A stretch of 54,446 nt of DNA from positions 1 through 54,446 of the IMG/VR virus record IMGVR_UViG_3300022929_000034; one strand, given 5' to 3'. The DNA comes from a virus. The notes beneath the pieces are model-generated. The model made no database searches. It was not told where the DNA came from and saw only the letters and a list, made by a program, of their open reading frames with translations. Of this stretch, positions 16,061 through 24,194 are shown in pieces. The position numbers were made by a program, and so were the translations under genes. Numbering within the stretch: position 1 is the first letter of the stretch; every line of letters starts with the position of its first letter.

Positions 16061-16188
16061 AGCCACCCCAATCCTTTAAGAGAAGCAAAGATTAAAAGAG
16101 AAAGCCCAATGCAATTGCTGACAATCGGATGAAAGTGTGGGGCCAAGTAAACCGTGCCAAGAACTATTAAAAACTGTGAGTCGGTCAT
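16057..16188 (-). CDS. small membrane protein, 43 residues
   Basis: MTDSQFLIVLGTVYLAPHFH then a second hydrophobic segment (CIGLSLLIFASLKGLGWL), so two short transmembrane segments. Similar small proteins are seen in other phages of this type, but no function is known. ATGA overlaps at both ends. Confidence 0.65.
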   Translation of the reverse strand: MTDSQFLIVLGTVYLAPHFHPIVSNCIGLSLLIFASLKGLGWL

Positions 16189-16391
16189 GCTTTGCCCCTT
16201 GCTCTGATTGCGTCCCCATAAGTTCCGCCACCTTCTTTCAAAATATGGTCAACCATCTTGGCGCACTCCTCACGCTTATGCGCGGCTACCAACTCGGCAA
16301 AGACTGCAAATCGGTTTGGCTCATTGTCATCAAGAGTCCAGCCCCTATGCCAATCCAACCCAGCTTGGTCAGCAAGTTCTCTGATGTTCAT
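16185..16391 (-). CDS. small phage protein (MNIRELADQAGL type)
   Basis: 68 residues, starting MNIRELADQAGLDWHRGWTL and ending ECAKMVDHILKEGGGTYGDA followed by IRARGKA. The pattern is common in Burkholderiales phages. Function unknown. ATGA overlaps at both ends. Confidence 0.65.
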   Translation of the reverse strand: MNIRELADQAGLDWHRGWTLDDNEPNRFAVFAELVAAHKREECAKMVDHILKEGGGTYGDAIRARGKA

Positions 16392-16573
16392 TTTCCCCTC
16401 GCTTTCAGCATTGCGTCTGCCAATTCGTAGGCTTGTTTACTAAGCTCATCAAAGCTGTAGACGTAATCTTTAAGCACCTGCATAGCCCGTCCCGCAAATT
16501 CATCACGCATGGTCATGTCGCGGGCATAGCCGCCGTGGACTTCCATCCACGTTTTGTCGGTGTCTTCTCTCAT
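16388..16573 (-). CDS. small phage protein, paralogue of 17921-18127
   Basis: 61 residues. MTMRDEFAGRAMQVLKDYVY and the C-terminal YELADAMLKARGK resemble the plus-strand protein at 17921-18127 (MSLRDYFAAKALQGL, YKLADAMLEAGK). The two look like diverged copies carried in opposite transcription units. Function unknown. Confidence 0.65.
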   Translation of the reverse strand: MREDTDKTWMEVHGGYARDMTMRDEFAGRAMQVLKDYVYSFDELSKQAYELADAMLKARGK

Positions 16574-16764
16574 ATCTGCTCCTTCAGTTCAGTTACTCTG
16601 TCGTGTAGCCGCTTGATGCGGGCGTCGTTGTACATCACCATGTGCGCGGCGTAGTCCAATGCGGTCTCGGCCTCCAGCTTGGCCCGCTGGGCCTGCATCA
16701 GCTCACGCGCGGCCATCTCCAACGGGGACGGCATGGTCAGCAGGCGCTTTATCATGGCAATCAT
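16570..16764 (-). CDS. small coiled-coil protein
   Basis: 64 residues. MAARELMQAQRAKLEAETAL and IKRLHDRVTELKEQI give a heptad-like pattern typical of coiled coils. ATGA overlaps at both ends. No family recognised. Confidence 0.6.
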   Translation of the reverse strand: MIAMIKRLLTMPSPLEMAARELMQAQRAKLEAETALDYAAHMVMYNDARIKRLHDRVTELKEQI

Positions 16765-16988
16765 GCTTGCTCCACAGGTTCGTAGGTCATCTCAAAGATG
16801 TCAGGCTTGCAGGGGTAGTGTTCGCCCTTCACGCCTGTGATGATGTAGTAGCCCGGGGGAACAAACAATTCTCCTTCAAGCGTTCTGATGGTTGGGACGG
16901 AGTTGTGGTTATAAATCACAGCAGGGTGGTCGCCCATCTTGAACCACTGCACGGCATCAATAACCACGGGCTTCTTGCGGTACTTCAT
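16761..16988 (-). CDS. conserved phage protein (PGYYIITGVKGE type)
   Basis: 75 residues. MKYRKKPVVIDAVQWFKMG and PPGYYIITGVKGEHYPCKPD match a very widespread small phage family of unknown function. ATGA overlaps at both ends. Confidence 0.75.
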   Translation of the reverse strand: MKYRKKPVVIDAVQWFKMGDHPAVIYNHNSVPTIRTLEGELFVPPGYYIITGVKGEHYPCKPDIFEMTYEPVEQA

Positions 16989-17125
16989 TTGCAGTGCTCC
17001 GTGAAGACGGCCAACACGTTACCGCACGGCGGGCAGACGGTCATGTAGCCTACGTAAAAGAACACCACCGTCACGGTGCAGCTCAGGCCGATCAGGGCCA
17101 AGGCGGTCTCGACCAGCCGCATCAT
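16985..17125 (-). CDS. small membrane protein, 46 residues
   Basis: MMRLVETALALIGLSCTVTV and VVFFYVGYMTVCPPCGNVLA form one or two membrane segments with a CPPC pair. The start ATG overlaps the previous stop as ATGA, and its stop overlaps the next start. Role unknown. Confidence 0.6.
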   Translation of the reverse strand: MMRLVETALALIGLSCTVTVVFFYVGYMTVCPPCGNVLAVFTEHCK

Positions 17126-17400
17126 GGCTGCACCTCTTTTGCTTTGCGCTTGGCATAGTGTTTCCGGGCGGCAGCGTTGGCACGCACGCGCTTATCGGCG
17201 ATCCGTTGAGCCTCCTCCGCAGTCAACAAATTGTGCGTTGGCGCGGTATTGACAAACCCAGTGGCGGCTTCCTTGGCCTTGGTCCGCTCCAGCATGTTTA
17301 TGCGCATAGCGTAATCCGCAGTTATGACCAGCATCTCGTGGTGCATCTCGTTGATCCGGCGCTCAAGGTCGGCGATGCGTCTGAAGGGGTTCCAGTTCAT
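17122..17400 (-). CDS. first gene of the coupled operon, coiled-coil protein
   Basis: 92 residues, starting MNWNPFRRIADLERRINEMH, with a long helical body and a basic C-terminus (ANAAARKHYAKRKAKEVQP). Its leader GGAGATACACACATG is repeated before two plus-strand genes. It is first in a run of sixteen overlapping genes. No family recognised. Confidence 0.65.
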   Translation of the reverse strand: MNWNPFRRIADLERRINEMHHEMLVITADYAMRINMLERTKAKEAATGFVNTAPTHNLLTAEEAQRIADKRVRANAAARKHYAKRKAKEVQP

Positions 17401-17555
17401 GTGTGTATCTCCAAAAAGTTAAGGGAAGCCCGATAGTACAACAAAAACTTGTACCCACAACAAAATATTTTTAAAAAGTTACAAACCGGCCAGAAAAGTG
17501 GTGTAGGATCGGCCTGTCCACAACAATCCCGTTGTGGCTTTATGGAGATACACAC
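17401..17555. promoter_or_regulatory. divergent promoter region
   Basis: The switch point between leftward and rightward genes. Leftward: -10 TACTAT (plus 17433-17438) and -35 TTGTGG (plus 17455-17460) with a 16-base spacer. Rightward: a weak candidate with TTACAA (17479-17484) and TAGGAT (17504-17509), 19 bases apart. GTTACA at 17478-17483 is a copy of the early-region half-site. Both leaders end in the same GGAGATACACACATG ribosome-binding cassette. Confidence 0.5.
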
Positions 17556-17924
17556 ATGAGCCTAGAGCAAGCGCTTGAGCGCAACACCGAGATGATGGCG
17601 GACCTGATCCGCGCACTGGAGGGCTTCCAGCCCGTAGCCCAGCAGGAGGCACCCCCCGTCCCAAAGCTGCGCCCCAAGGCCGACACCCCGATTACCTCCG
17701 AGGAAAAGCCTTCCGTCCCGTCCGTGACCGCAATTTCGGAGACAACCTCTACGCCAGCGACGACCGCTGGTATTGAGTACGCTCAGGTGGCCGCAGCCAT
17801 CACCAGCACCTTCAAGGTCGACAAGGCCAAGGTCATCGCGGCGCTGGCCAAGTTCGGCGCGGCCAAGGGTCCCCAGCTCAAGGTCGAGGACTACGCGGCC
17901 TTCCTTGAGGAGTTGGCGGCATGA
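17556..17924 (+). CDS. hypothetical early protein
   Basis: 122 residues from the ATG at 17556 (MSLEQALERNTEMMADLIRA); the upstream in-frame extension lies before the strong GGAG site. A Pro/Thr/Ser-rich linker (about 35-75) separates an N-terminal helix from a C-terminal conserved-looking segment (KVIAALAKFGAAKGPQLKVE). First gene of the replication unit. The stop overlaps the next start as ATGA. Confidence 0.7.
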   Translation: MSLEQALERNTEMMADLIRALEGFQPVAQQEAPPVPKLRPKADTPITSEEKPSVPSVTAISETTSTPATTAGIEYAQVAAAITSTFKVDKAKVIAALAKFGAAKGPQLKVEDYAAFLEELAA

Positions 17925-18127
17925 GCGAAGAAAACAATTTTGCCTTCCCTTCTTCTAAGGTAATTCTTGGAAAAACCTTCGATAACGAGGGTATGAGCTT
18001 GCGCGATTATTTTGCCGCCAAGGCGCTTCAAGGGCTTTTAGCTAACCCGGACAAGGCATGGGTTGAATCAGTTTACGCAAAATTTGCTTATAAGTTGGCG
18101 GATGCGATGTTGGAGGCAGGTAAATGA
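17921..18127 (+). CDS. small phage protein, paralogue of 16388-16573
   Basis: 68 residues. MSLRDYFAAKALQGLLANPD and the C-terminal YAKFAYKLADAMLEAGK are typical of a common small phage family of unknown function. ATGA overlaps at both ends. Confidence 0.7.
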   Translation: MSEENNFAFPSSKVILGKTFDNEGMSLRDYFAAKALQGLLANPDKAWVESVYAKFAYKLADAMLEAGK

Positions 18128-19278
18128 GCGCACACGCCCAGCTATCACCCAGCAGCGCAGTGCGCTGGATGTCCTGCCCCGGCTCGGTGCGGATGTGCGA
18201 AGGCATACCCGACACCAGCTCTGCCGCCTCGTTGGAGGGCACGATGATGCACGGCGTGGCGTCGCACTGCCTGATCCAAGGCACTGACGCAGCCGGGTAC
18301 GTCGGCGTGACCGACCCCATAACCGGGCTGATCTTGCAGGCCGAGCAGGCGCAGGCAATCCAGACCTACGTGGACACGGTGCGCGACATTGTCGTTACCA
18401 CCGGCGGCAAGCTGCTGGTCGAGCAGCGGCTGTCCATCTGGCACATGACCGGCGAAGAGGATGCCCACGGCACTGCCGACGCCGTGATCCTGACAATGGA
18501 CGAGCTGATCGTCATTGACGCCAAGTTCGGTCGGGGTGTTGCGGTGGACGCCGAGGAGAACCCGCAGCTCATGATGTACGCGGCTGCGGCTTACGTGGAG
18601 CATGAGCTGGCCTACGACTTCAAGCGCGTGCGCATGATGATCGTGCAGCCCCGCCTGAACGCCAGCCCTGAGTGGACCATCCCCGTGGCCGAGTTGAATG
18701 AATTCATGGAAGAGGTGCAGATCTCGGCGGAGCTAACCCGGCAGCCGGATGCCCCGCTGGTGGTGTCCGCGAAGGGTTGCCAGTGGTGCAGGGCCAAGGC
18801 GACCTGCCCGGCCATCACCAACCAGATCATGGATGACTTCGACGACGTGGTGCCCGAGACGGCGGACGAGCGCGATCTGGCACGCATCATGGCCAACGCG
18901 GACATGATCGAGAAGTGGGTCAAGGCCGTGCGTGCCGAGGTCGAGCGCCGCCTGCTGGCCGGTGAGCCGGTCCACGGCTACAAGCTGGTGCAGGGCAAGA
19001 AGGGCAACCGGCAGTGGGCCGACCCAGATGAGGCCGAGGCGACGCTCAAGCTCATGCGGGTTAAGCACGACCAGATGTACGACTACAAGTTGGCCAGCCC
19101 CACCAGCATCGAGAAATTGTTCAAGGCCGGGGCTGTTGGGCCGCGCCAGTGGACAAGACTTCAGGACCTGATCACCCAATCCGAAGGGCAGCCATCGGTG
19201 GCACCCGAATCCGATAAGCGGCCCGTGCTGGTTACGTCAGCGACCGCTTCTGACTTTGACGACGTGACAAATTCTTAA
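18124..19278 (+). CDS. DUF2800 protein, PD-(D/E)XK nuclease-like
   Basis: 384 residues. The sequence MSAHAQLSPSSAVRWMSCPG and the block GTADAVILTMDELIVIDAKF fit the DUF2800 family, related to Cas4/RecB-like nucleases; the Asp and IDAK residues would be the catalytic set, and ENPQLMMYAAAAYVE follows. GCQWCRAKATCPA adds cysteines as in iron-sulfur nucleases of this type. It is paired with the DUF2815 gene, the usual arrangement in phages, pointing to recombination or end processing. Confidence 0.85.
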   Translation: MSAHAQLSPSSAVRWMSCPGSVRMCEGIPDTSSAASLEGTMMHGVASHCLIQGTDAAGYVGVTDPITGLILQAEQAQAIQTYVDTVRDIVVTTGGKLLVEQRLSIWHMTGEEDAHGTADAVILTMDELIVIDAKFGRGVAVDAEENPQLMMYAAAAYVEHELAYDFKRVRMMIVQPRLNASPEWTIPVAELNEFMEEVQISAELTRQPDAPLVVSAKGCQWCRAKATCPAITNQIMDDFDDVVPETADERDLARIMANADMIEKWVKAVRAEVERRLLAGEPVHGYKLVQGKKGNRQWADPDEAEATLKLMRVKHDQMYDYKLASPTSIEKLFKAGAVGPRQWTRLQDLITQSEGQPSVAPESDKRPVLVTSATASDFDDVTNS

Positions 19279-19293
19279 CCTTTGGAGAACACC

Positions 19294-19830
19294 ATGAAAG
19301 TGAAACTGACAAACGTACGCCTGAGCTTCCCGAGCCTGTTTGAGGCCAAGACCGTCAACGGTGAGGGCAAGCCCGCCTTCAGCGCGGTCTTCCTGCTCGA
19401 CCCCAAGGACCCGCAGGTCAAGGCCGTCAACGCGGCCATCGAGGCCGTGGCACGCGAGAAGTGGGGCGTCAAGGCCGACGCCAACCTGAAGACCCTGCGC
19501 GCGGCCGACAAGACCTGCCTGCACAGCGGCGACCTGAAGTCCAATTACGCGGGCTTCGAGGGCATGCTGTACCTGAGCGCACGCAACGCGCTGCGGCCCT
19601 TGGTGATCGACGTCAACAAGTCCCCGCTGGCCGAGGAAGACGGCAAGCCCTACGCGGGCTGCTTCGTCAACGCCAGCGTCGAGCTGTGGGTGCAGGACAA
19701 CAACTACGGCAAGCGCATCAATGCGACGCTGGCCGGTGTCCAGTTCTACCGCGACGGTGAGCACTTCGGTGGCGGCGCTATCGCCGATGCCGACGAGTTC
19801 GACGACCTGACGGCGGAAGACTTGGTCTAA
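19294..19830 (+). CDS. DUF2815 ssDNA-binding protein
   Basis: 178 residues from the ATG at 19294 (MKVKLTNVRLSFPSLFEAKT); an in-frame TTG at 19282 is part of the ribosome binding site. The family is an OB-fold single-strand DNA-binding protein resembling T7 gp2.5, with an acidic C-terminal tail (ADADEFDDLTAEDLV), as usual for SSBs. It follows DUF2800 by 15 bases. Confidence 0.85.
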   Translation: MKVKLTNVRLSFPSLFEAKTVNGEGKPAFSAVFLLDPKDPQVKAVNAAIEAVAREKWGVKADANLKTLRAADKTCLHSGDLKSNYAGFEGMLYLSARNALRPLVIDVNKSPLAEEDGKPYAGCFVNASVELWVQDNNYGKRINATLAGVQFYRDGEHFGGGAIADADEFDDLTAEDLV

Positions 19831-19922
19831 CGAATAGGGGGGAAAGCGGATGCCGCGCAGATTTCTGTAGGTGCCGGACGCAGCGAGTACCCCCGCCTTT
19901 TACATACACATTGGAGATACAC
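19831..19922 (+). ncRNA. structured intergenic segment, possible small RNA or attenuator
   Basis: Between the SSB gene and the next leader are several short inverted repeats: GCGG-ATG-CCGC, CAGA-TT-TCTG, and an outer GGGGGG with CCCCC, followed by CCTTTT. This could be a terminator or attenuator, or a small folded RNA. No known RNA family is recognised. Confidence 0.35.
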
Positions 19923-20096
19923 ATGAGCCGAATTAAAAATCAAATATGGGACGTTGTTGAAGCTATCGACATTGTCTTGGGCGAAGGGTACGCAAAGAAG
20001 AATCCCGACCTGATCGGCCGGGTCTACCAATCCGAATCCCTGAGTGATGGCTTGAAAGAACTTATCGACGCCATCCGTACCGCAAGCAGCCAATGA
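19923..20096 (+). CDS. small hypothetical protein
   Basis: 57 residues from the ATG at 19923 (MSRIKNQIWDVVEAIDIVLG), after TTGGAGATACAC. It overlaps the polymerase gene as ATGA. Small helical proteins before phage family A polymerases are common; function unknown. Confidence 0.65.
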   Translation: MSRIKNQIWDVVEAIDIVLGEGYAKKNPDLIGRVYQSESLSDGLKELIDAIRTASSQ

Positions 20097-22150
20097 CCAC
20101 GCTGTACTTGGACTTGGAGACCTACTCCAAGACCCCAATCACTCACGGCACCCACGCCTACGCCGCCGACGCAGAGATCCTGCTGGTGGCGTGGGCAGTG
20201 GACGACGAGCCTGTGCAGGTCTACGACGTCACATCGTTCGGGAAGCCGCCGGAAGAGCTGGATGCGTGCCTGCGCGACCCCAAGGTGATGGTGGTGATCC
20301 ACAACAGCCATTTTGACCGCACGGTGATCCGGCACGTATGGGGCCTAGACATCCCCACCACGCGCATCCACGACACCATGGTGCAGGCCCTGAGCCACGG
20401 CCTACCGGCCTCGCTGGGCATGCTCTGTGAGGTGCTGGGGCTGCCAGCCGACAAGGCCAAGGACAAGGACGGCAAGCGGCTGATCAACCTGTTCTGCAAG
20501 CCCCAAGGCATAAACCGCAAGATCGTCCGCGCCACCCGGGACACGCACCCGGCGGAGTGGGAGCGCTTCAAGGCGTACGCCGCGTCCGACATCGAGGCCA
20601 TGCGCGAGGTCATGACCCGCATGCCCGCGTACAACACGATGTACCTGCCCGAGATGGCGCTGTGGCAGCTCGACCAGCGCATCAACGACCGGGGCGTGGC
20701 CATCGACATGGACTTGGTGCATGCGGCCATCCGCGCCGTGGACCGGGCGCAGAGCGACCTAACCGCGCAGTCGTTGGCGATGACCGACGGCCGCGTTGCC
20801 AATACCACGCAAGGCGCAGCGCTGCGCTTGCACATACTTGAGAATTACGCAGTGGACATGCCCGACCTGCAGATGGCCACGGTGGAGAAGACGTTGGCCA
20901 TGGACGTGGACCCGGGGCTCAAGGAGCTGCTGCGCGTGCGCTTGCAGGCCAGCTCCACCAGCACGGCCAAGTACAGGGTGCTGGCACGCGGCACCAGCGC
21001 GGACAAGCGTCTGCGTGGGCTCCTGCAGTTCAACGGCGCGGCGCGTACCGGGCGCTGGGCTGGGCGGCTCTTCCAGCCCCAGAACCTGCCCCGGCCGTCG
21101 CTCGGGCAGGACGCCATCGACGCGGGCATCGAGGCCATGCTGGCCGGGTGTGCGCACCTGACCACCGACAACGTCATGGAGCTGGCCAGCTCGGCCATCC
21201 GTAGCTGCATCGTCGCCCCGCCCGGCAAGAAGCTGGTGGTGGCCGACCTGTCCAACATCGAGGGCCGTGATCAGGCGTGGCTGGCCAACGAGGAGTGGAA
21301 GCTCCAAGCCTTCCGCGAGTTCGACGAGGGCATCGGCCCCGACCTGTACAAGCTGGCCTACAGCAAATCCTTCGGCACGACCCCCGACAAAGTCACCAAG
21401 GACCAGCGGCAGGTCGGCAAGGTGCAGGAGTTGGCGCTGGGCTACGAGGGCGGCGTGGGGGCCTTTGCGACCTTCGCAGGGGTCTACGGCATCAACCTCG
21501 ACGAGCTGGCCGACAAGGTGCTGGAGAATGCCCCACGGGAGCTGGTGAACGCGGCCGACAACTACTTTGGCTTCGTGATCAAGGAGAAGCGCCCACGCTA
21601 CGGGCTGTCCGACGACGCCTTCGTGGCCTGCGACGTGCTCAAGCGGGCGTGGCGCGAGGCGCACCCCAACATCACCAGCTACTGGGCGCAACTCAAAAAC
21701 GCGGTCATACGGGCCATAAACATGCGGGGGTCCACCGTCGTCACGCTGGGGCTGAAGATTACCAGCACGAGCTGGCTGCGAATCGTGTTGCCGTCAGGCC
21801 GGTCGCTGGTCTACCCGCACCCCAAGCTAATGGACGGCGCGGTTACCTACATGGGCGTGGACCAGTTCACGCGCAAGTGGACCCGTATCAGCACGCACGG
21901 CGGTAAGCTGTTCGAGAACCTGTGCCAAGCCGTCGCCCGCGACGTGATGGCCGCCAACATGCCCCGCATCGAAGAGGCGGGCTACCAGATAGTGCTGACG
22001 GTGCATGACGAGATCATCGCCGAGGCCCCCGACCAACCGGAGTTCAACGCCGACCACCTGTCATCGTTGCTGGCCACGAACCCGGACTGGGCACCCGACA
22101 TGCCGCTGGCGGCTGCGGGGTTTGAGACATACCGATACAGAAAGGACTGA
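20093..22150 (+). CDS. polA: DNA polymerase, family A
   Basis: 685 residues. The N-terminal 3'-5' exonuclease has DLETYS (7-12), HNSHFDRTVI and YAASDIEAM. The polymerase has motif A VVADLSNIEGRD (about 381-392), a motif B region with RQVGKVQELALGYEGG (about 440-455), and motif C LTVHDEIIAE (about 633-642). Length fits phage PolA enzymes that lack a 5' nuclease. It would be the replicative polymerase, working with the SSB and the PrimPol-helicase. Confidence 0.95.
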   Translation: MTTLYLDLETYSKTPITHGTHAYAADAEILLVAWAVDDEPVQVYDVTSFGKPPEELDACLRDPKVMVVIHNSHFDRTVIRHVWGLDIPTTRIHDTMVQALSHGLPASLGMLCEVLGLPADKAKDKDGKRLINLFCKPQGINRKIVRATRDTHPAEWERFKAYAASDIEAMREVMTRMPAYNTMYLPEMALWQLDQRINDRGVAIDMDLVHAAIRAVDRAQSDLTAQSLAMTDGRVANTTQGAALRLHILENYAVDMPDLQMATVEKTLAMDVDPGLKELLRVRLQASSTSTAKYRVLARGTSADKRLRGLLQFNGAARTGRWAGRLFQPQNLPRPSLGQDAIDAGIEAMLAGCAHLTTDNVMELASSAIRSCIVAPPGKKLVVADLSNIEGRDQAWLANEEWKLQAFREFDEGIGPDLYKLAYSKSFGTTPDKVTKDQRQVGKVQELALGYEGGVGAFATFAGVYGINLDELADKVLENAPRELVNAADNYFGFVIKEKRPRYGLSDDAFVACDVLKRAWREAHPNITSYWAQLKNAVIRAINMRGSTVVTLGLKITSTSWLRIVLPSGRSLVYPHPKLMDGAVTYMGVDQFTRKWTRISTHGGKLFENLCQAVARDVMAANMPRIEEAGYQIVLTVHDEIIAEAPDQPEFNADHLSSLLATNPDWAPDMPLAAAGFETYRYRKD

Positions 22151-22151
22151 C

Positions 22152-22328
22152 ATGATTTCACCAGAAGAAGCAGAGCGCATCGCCTACATCAAGGGCGACA
22201 CCGAGAAAGCCGCATTGTTGGCCATCGCCATTTACACGCGGGCCGCGCTGGAGGAAACGCAAGACGATTTGTCCGAAGCGGAAGAACGCATAACCGGCTT
22301 GGAAATGCTGCTTGAGGCCAAAGAATGA
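22152..22328 (+). CDS. small hypothetical protein
   Basis: 58 residues from ATG at 22152 (MISPEEAERIAYIKGDTEKA), one base after the polymerase stop. Helical, acidic C-terminus. ATGA overlap with the next gene. Confidence 0.65.
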   Translation: MISPEEAERIAYIKGDTEKAALLAIAIYTRAALEETQDDLSEAEERITGLEMLLEAKE

Positions 22329-22594
22329 CACGCGAATCGGACATTGAGAAGTACCTCGTCAAGCGCGTCAAGGACGTCGGCGGCCAGATACGCAAGGCCC
22401 AGTGGGTCGGCCACGTCGGCGCACCGGACCGCCGGGTGATGCTGCCCAACCGGACGCCCATCTGGATTGAGTTGAAGGCACCCGGCAAGAAGCCAGAGCC
22501 CCACCAAGTGCGTGAGCACAACCGCATGCGCAGGCTCGGTGAGCTGGTGGAAGTCATTGATTCCTACGAAGCCGTGGACAACCTAATAGCATGA
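22325..22594 (+). CDS. VRR-NUC domain nuclease
   Basis: 89 residues. A compact VRR-NUC (PD-(D/E)XK) domain: VGHVGAPDRRVMLPN gives the catalytic Asp, and IWIELKAPGKKPEPHQ supplies ExK, followed by the family's HQ. Length is typical for phage versions. In phages it accompanies the SNF2-like helicase, as here, suggesting a role in processing branched DNA. Confidence 0.85.
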   Translation: MTRESDIEKYLVKRVKDVGGQIRKAQWVGHVGAPDRRVMLPNRTPIWIELKAPGKKPEPHQVREHNRMRRLGELVEVIDSYEAVDNLIA

Positions 22595-22707
22595 AAATAT
22601 TCGCATACGTAGCCCTCTGCGCCGTCGGCTTGGCGGGCATCTATTTCCACGTCGATTACAGCGGCTGGGTCTTGCTCATCGGCTGCTTGGGAGTGTTGCA
22701 CACATGA
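22591..22707 (+). CDS. small membrane protein, 38 residues
   Basis: MKIFAYVALCAVGLAGIYFH and GWVLLIGCLGVLHT form two hydrophobic segments. It fills the space between the nuclease and helicase genes with ATGA overlaps at both ends, which supports it being translated. Role unknown. Confidence 0.6.
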   Translation: MKIFAYVALCAVGLAGIYFHVDYSGWVLLIGCLGVLHT

Positions 22708-24194
22708 GAACAGAATTCATACCCCGGCCCTACCAGCACCTGATCATCGACCACATCATCGACACGCCGCGCTGCGCGGTGTGGGCTGGGATGGGCACAG
22801 GCAAGACGGTGGCCACGCTGACGGCGCTGGACGGCCTGCAACTGGTCGAGGACGACCCGGTGCTCATCGTGGCCCCGCTGCGCGTGGCGACCACCACATG
22901 GCCCTCGGAGGTCCTGAAGTGGTCACACCTGAAGGACGTCAACGTCTCGGTGATCACGGGCACGGAGAAGGAGCGCATCGAGGCGATCCGCTCCCCGGCC
23001 TACATCTACACCACCAACTACGAGCAACTGGTCTGGTTGGTGGCCTACTGGGGCGACAGGTGGCCCTACAAGACCGTGGTGCTGGACGAGTCCACCAAGG
23101 TCAAGTCCTTCCGGCTGCGGCAGGGTGGCAAGCGCGCGCAGGCGCTGGGCTCCATCGCCCACACCCGCATCACCCGGTTGATTGAGCTGACCGGCACACC
23201 GGCCAGCAACGGCCTGAAGGACCTGTGGGGTCAGGCGTGGTTCGTGGACGCCGGGACGCGGCTGGGGCGCACGTTCACCGCGTTCGACCAGCGCTGGTTC
23301 CGCACCGGCTTCGACGGCTTCAGCAAGATACCGCTGCCGGGTGCCCAAAACGAGATCCAAGACAAGCTGCGCGACGTCTGCCTGACCATCGACGCGGCGG
23401 ACTGGTTTGACCTGCACGAGCCCATTGTCAACAACATCATGGTGGACCTGCCGCCCAAGGCGCGCAAGCACTACAAGGAGATGGAGGACGCGATGTACAC
23501 CGAGCTGGAGGGCATCGAGCTGGAGGCGTTCAACGCCGCCGCCAAGACCGTCAAGTGCCTGCAGCTTGCCGCCGGGGCGGCCTACACCGACGACACCGGC
23601 AAGTGGAAGGAGACCCACAAGGTCAAGCTGGAGGCGCTGGAGTCCATCATCGAAGAGGCGGCGGGTATGCCGGTGCTGGTGGCCTACAACTTCAAGAGCG
23701 ACCTTGCGCGGCTGCTGAAGGCGTTCCCGCAGGGCAGGCATCTGGACAAGAATCCCGCCACTATCGTGGACTGGAACGCGGGCAAGATCCCGGTCCTGTT
23801 CGCCCACCCGGCAAGCGCTGGCCACGGCCTGAACCTGCAGGACGGCGGCAACATACTGGTGTTCTTCTCGCCCAACTGGAACCTCGAAGAGCACCTGCAG
23901 ATAATCGAGCGGATCGGCCCGACGCGCCAGCTACAGGCGGGCTACGACCGCCCGGTGTTCATTCACCGGATCATCGCCCGCAACACCGTGGACGAGCTGG
24001 TGCTGGAGCGCCTGACCACCAAGCGCCGGGTGCAGGACGTGTTGTTAGATTCAATGAAGAAAAGGAAGACAAATGCCAAAGGCAGACTTTACGCAGTGGG
24101 ATCGGGAAACTCTGGAGGAGATAGCCCGCCAAGCGGTAGACGAGAACAAACAGCTACGGGAGGACAACAAGGCCCTGCTGTCCGCGTGGCGTAA
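22704..24194 (+). CDS. SNF2-like (DEAD/H) helicase
   Basis: 496 residues. Superfamily 2 helicase with Walker A GMGTGKT (29-35), a DEST box (128-131), ELTGTPASNGLKDLW (motif III region) and motif VI-like IIERIGPTRQ (about 400-410). Phage members probably assist replication or recombination. The last 40 residues (after MKKRKT) are low-complexity, of unusual composition, and overlap the next gene by 122 bases, which suggests loss of the normal stop codon. Confidence 0.88.
   Translation: MRTEFIPRPYQHLIIDHIIDTPRCAVWAGMGTGKTVATLTALDGLQLVEDDPVLIVAPLRVATTTWPSEVLKWSHLKDVNVSVITGTEKERIEAIRSPAYIYTTNYEQLVWLVAYWGDRWPYKTVVLDESTKVKSFRLRQGGKRAQALGSIAHTRITRLIELTGTPASNGLKDLWGQAWFVDAGTRLGRTFTAFDQRWFRTGFDGFSKIPLPGAQNEIQDKLRDVCLTIDAADWFDLHEPIVNNIMVDLPPKARKHYKEMEDAMYTELEGIELEAFNAAAKTVKCLQLAAGAAYTDDTGKWKETHKVKLEALESIIEEAAGMPVLVAYNFKSDLARLLKAFPQGRHLDKNPATIVDWNAGKIPVLFAHPASAGHGLNLQDGGNILVFFSPNWNLEEHLQIIERIGPTRQLQAGYDRPVFIHRIIARNTVDELVLERLTTKRRVQDVLLDSMKKRKTNAKGRLYAVGSGNSGGDSPPSGRREQTATGGQQGPAVRVA

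Noticed and set aside
20759-21691. 310-codon minus-strand frame opposite the DNA polymerase
   Set aside because: Antisense to the polymerase core and low-information sequence.
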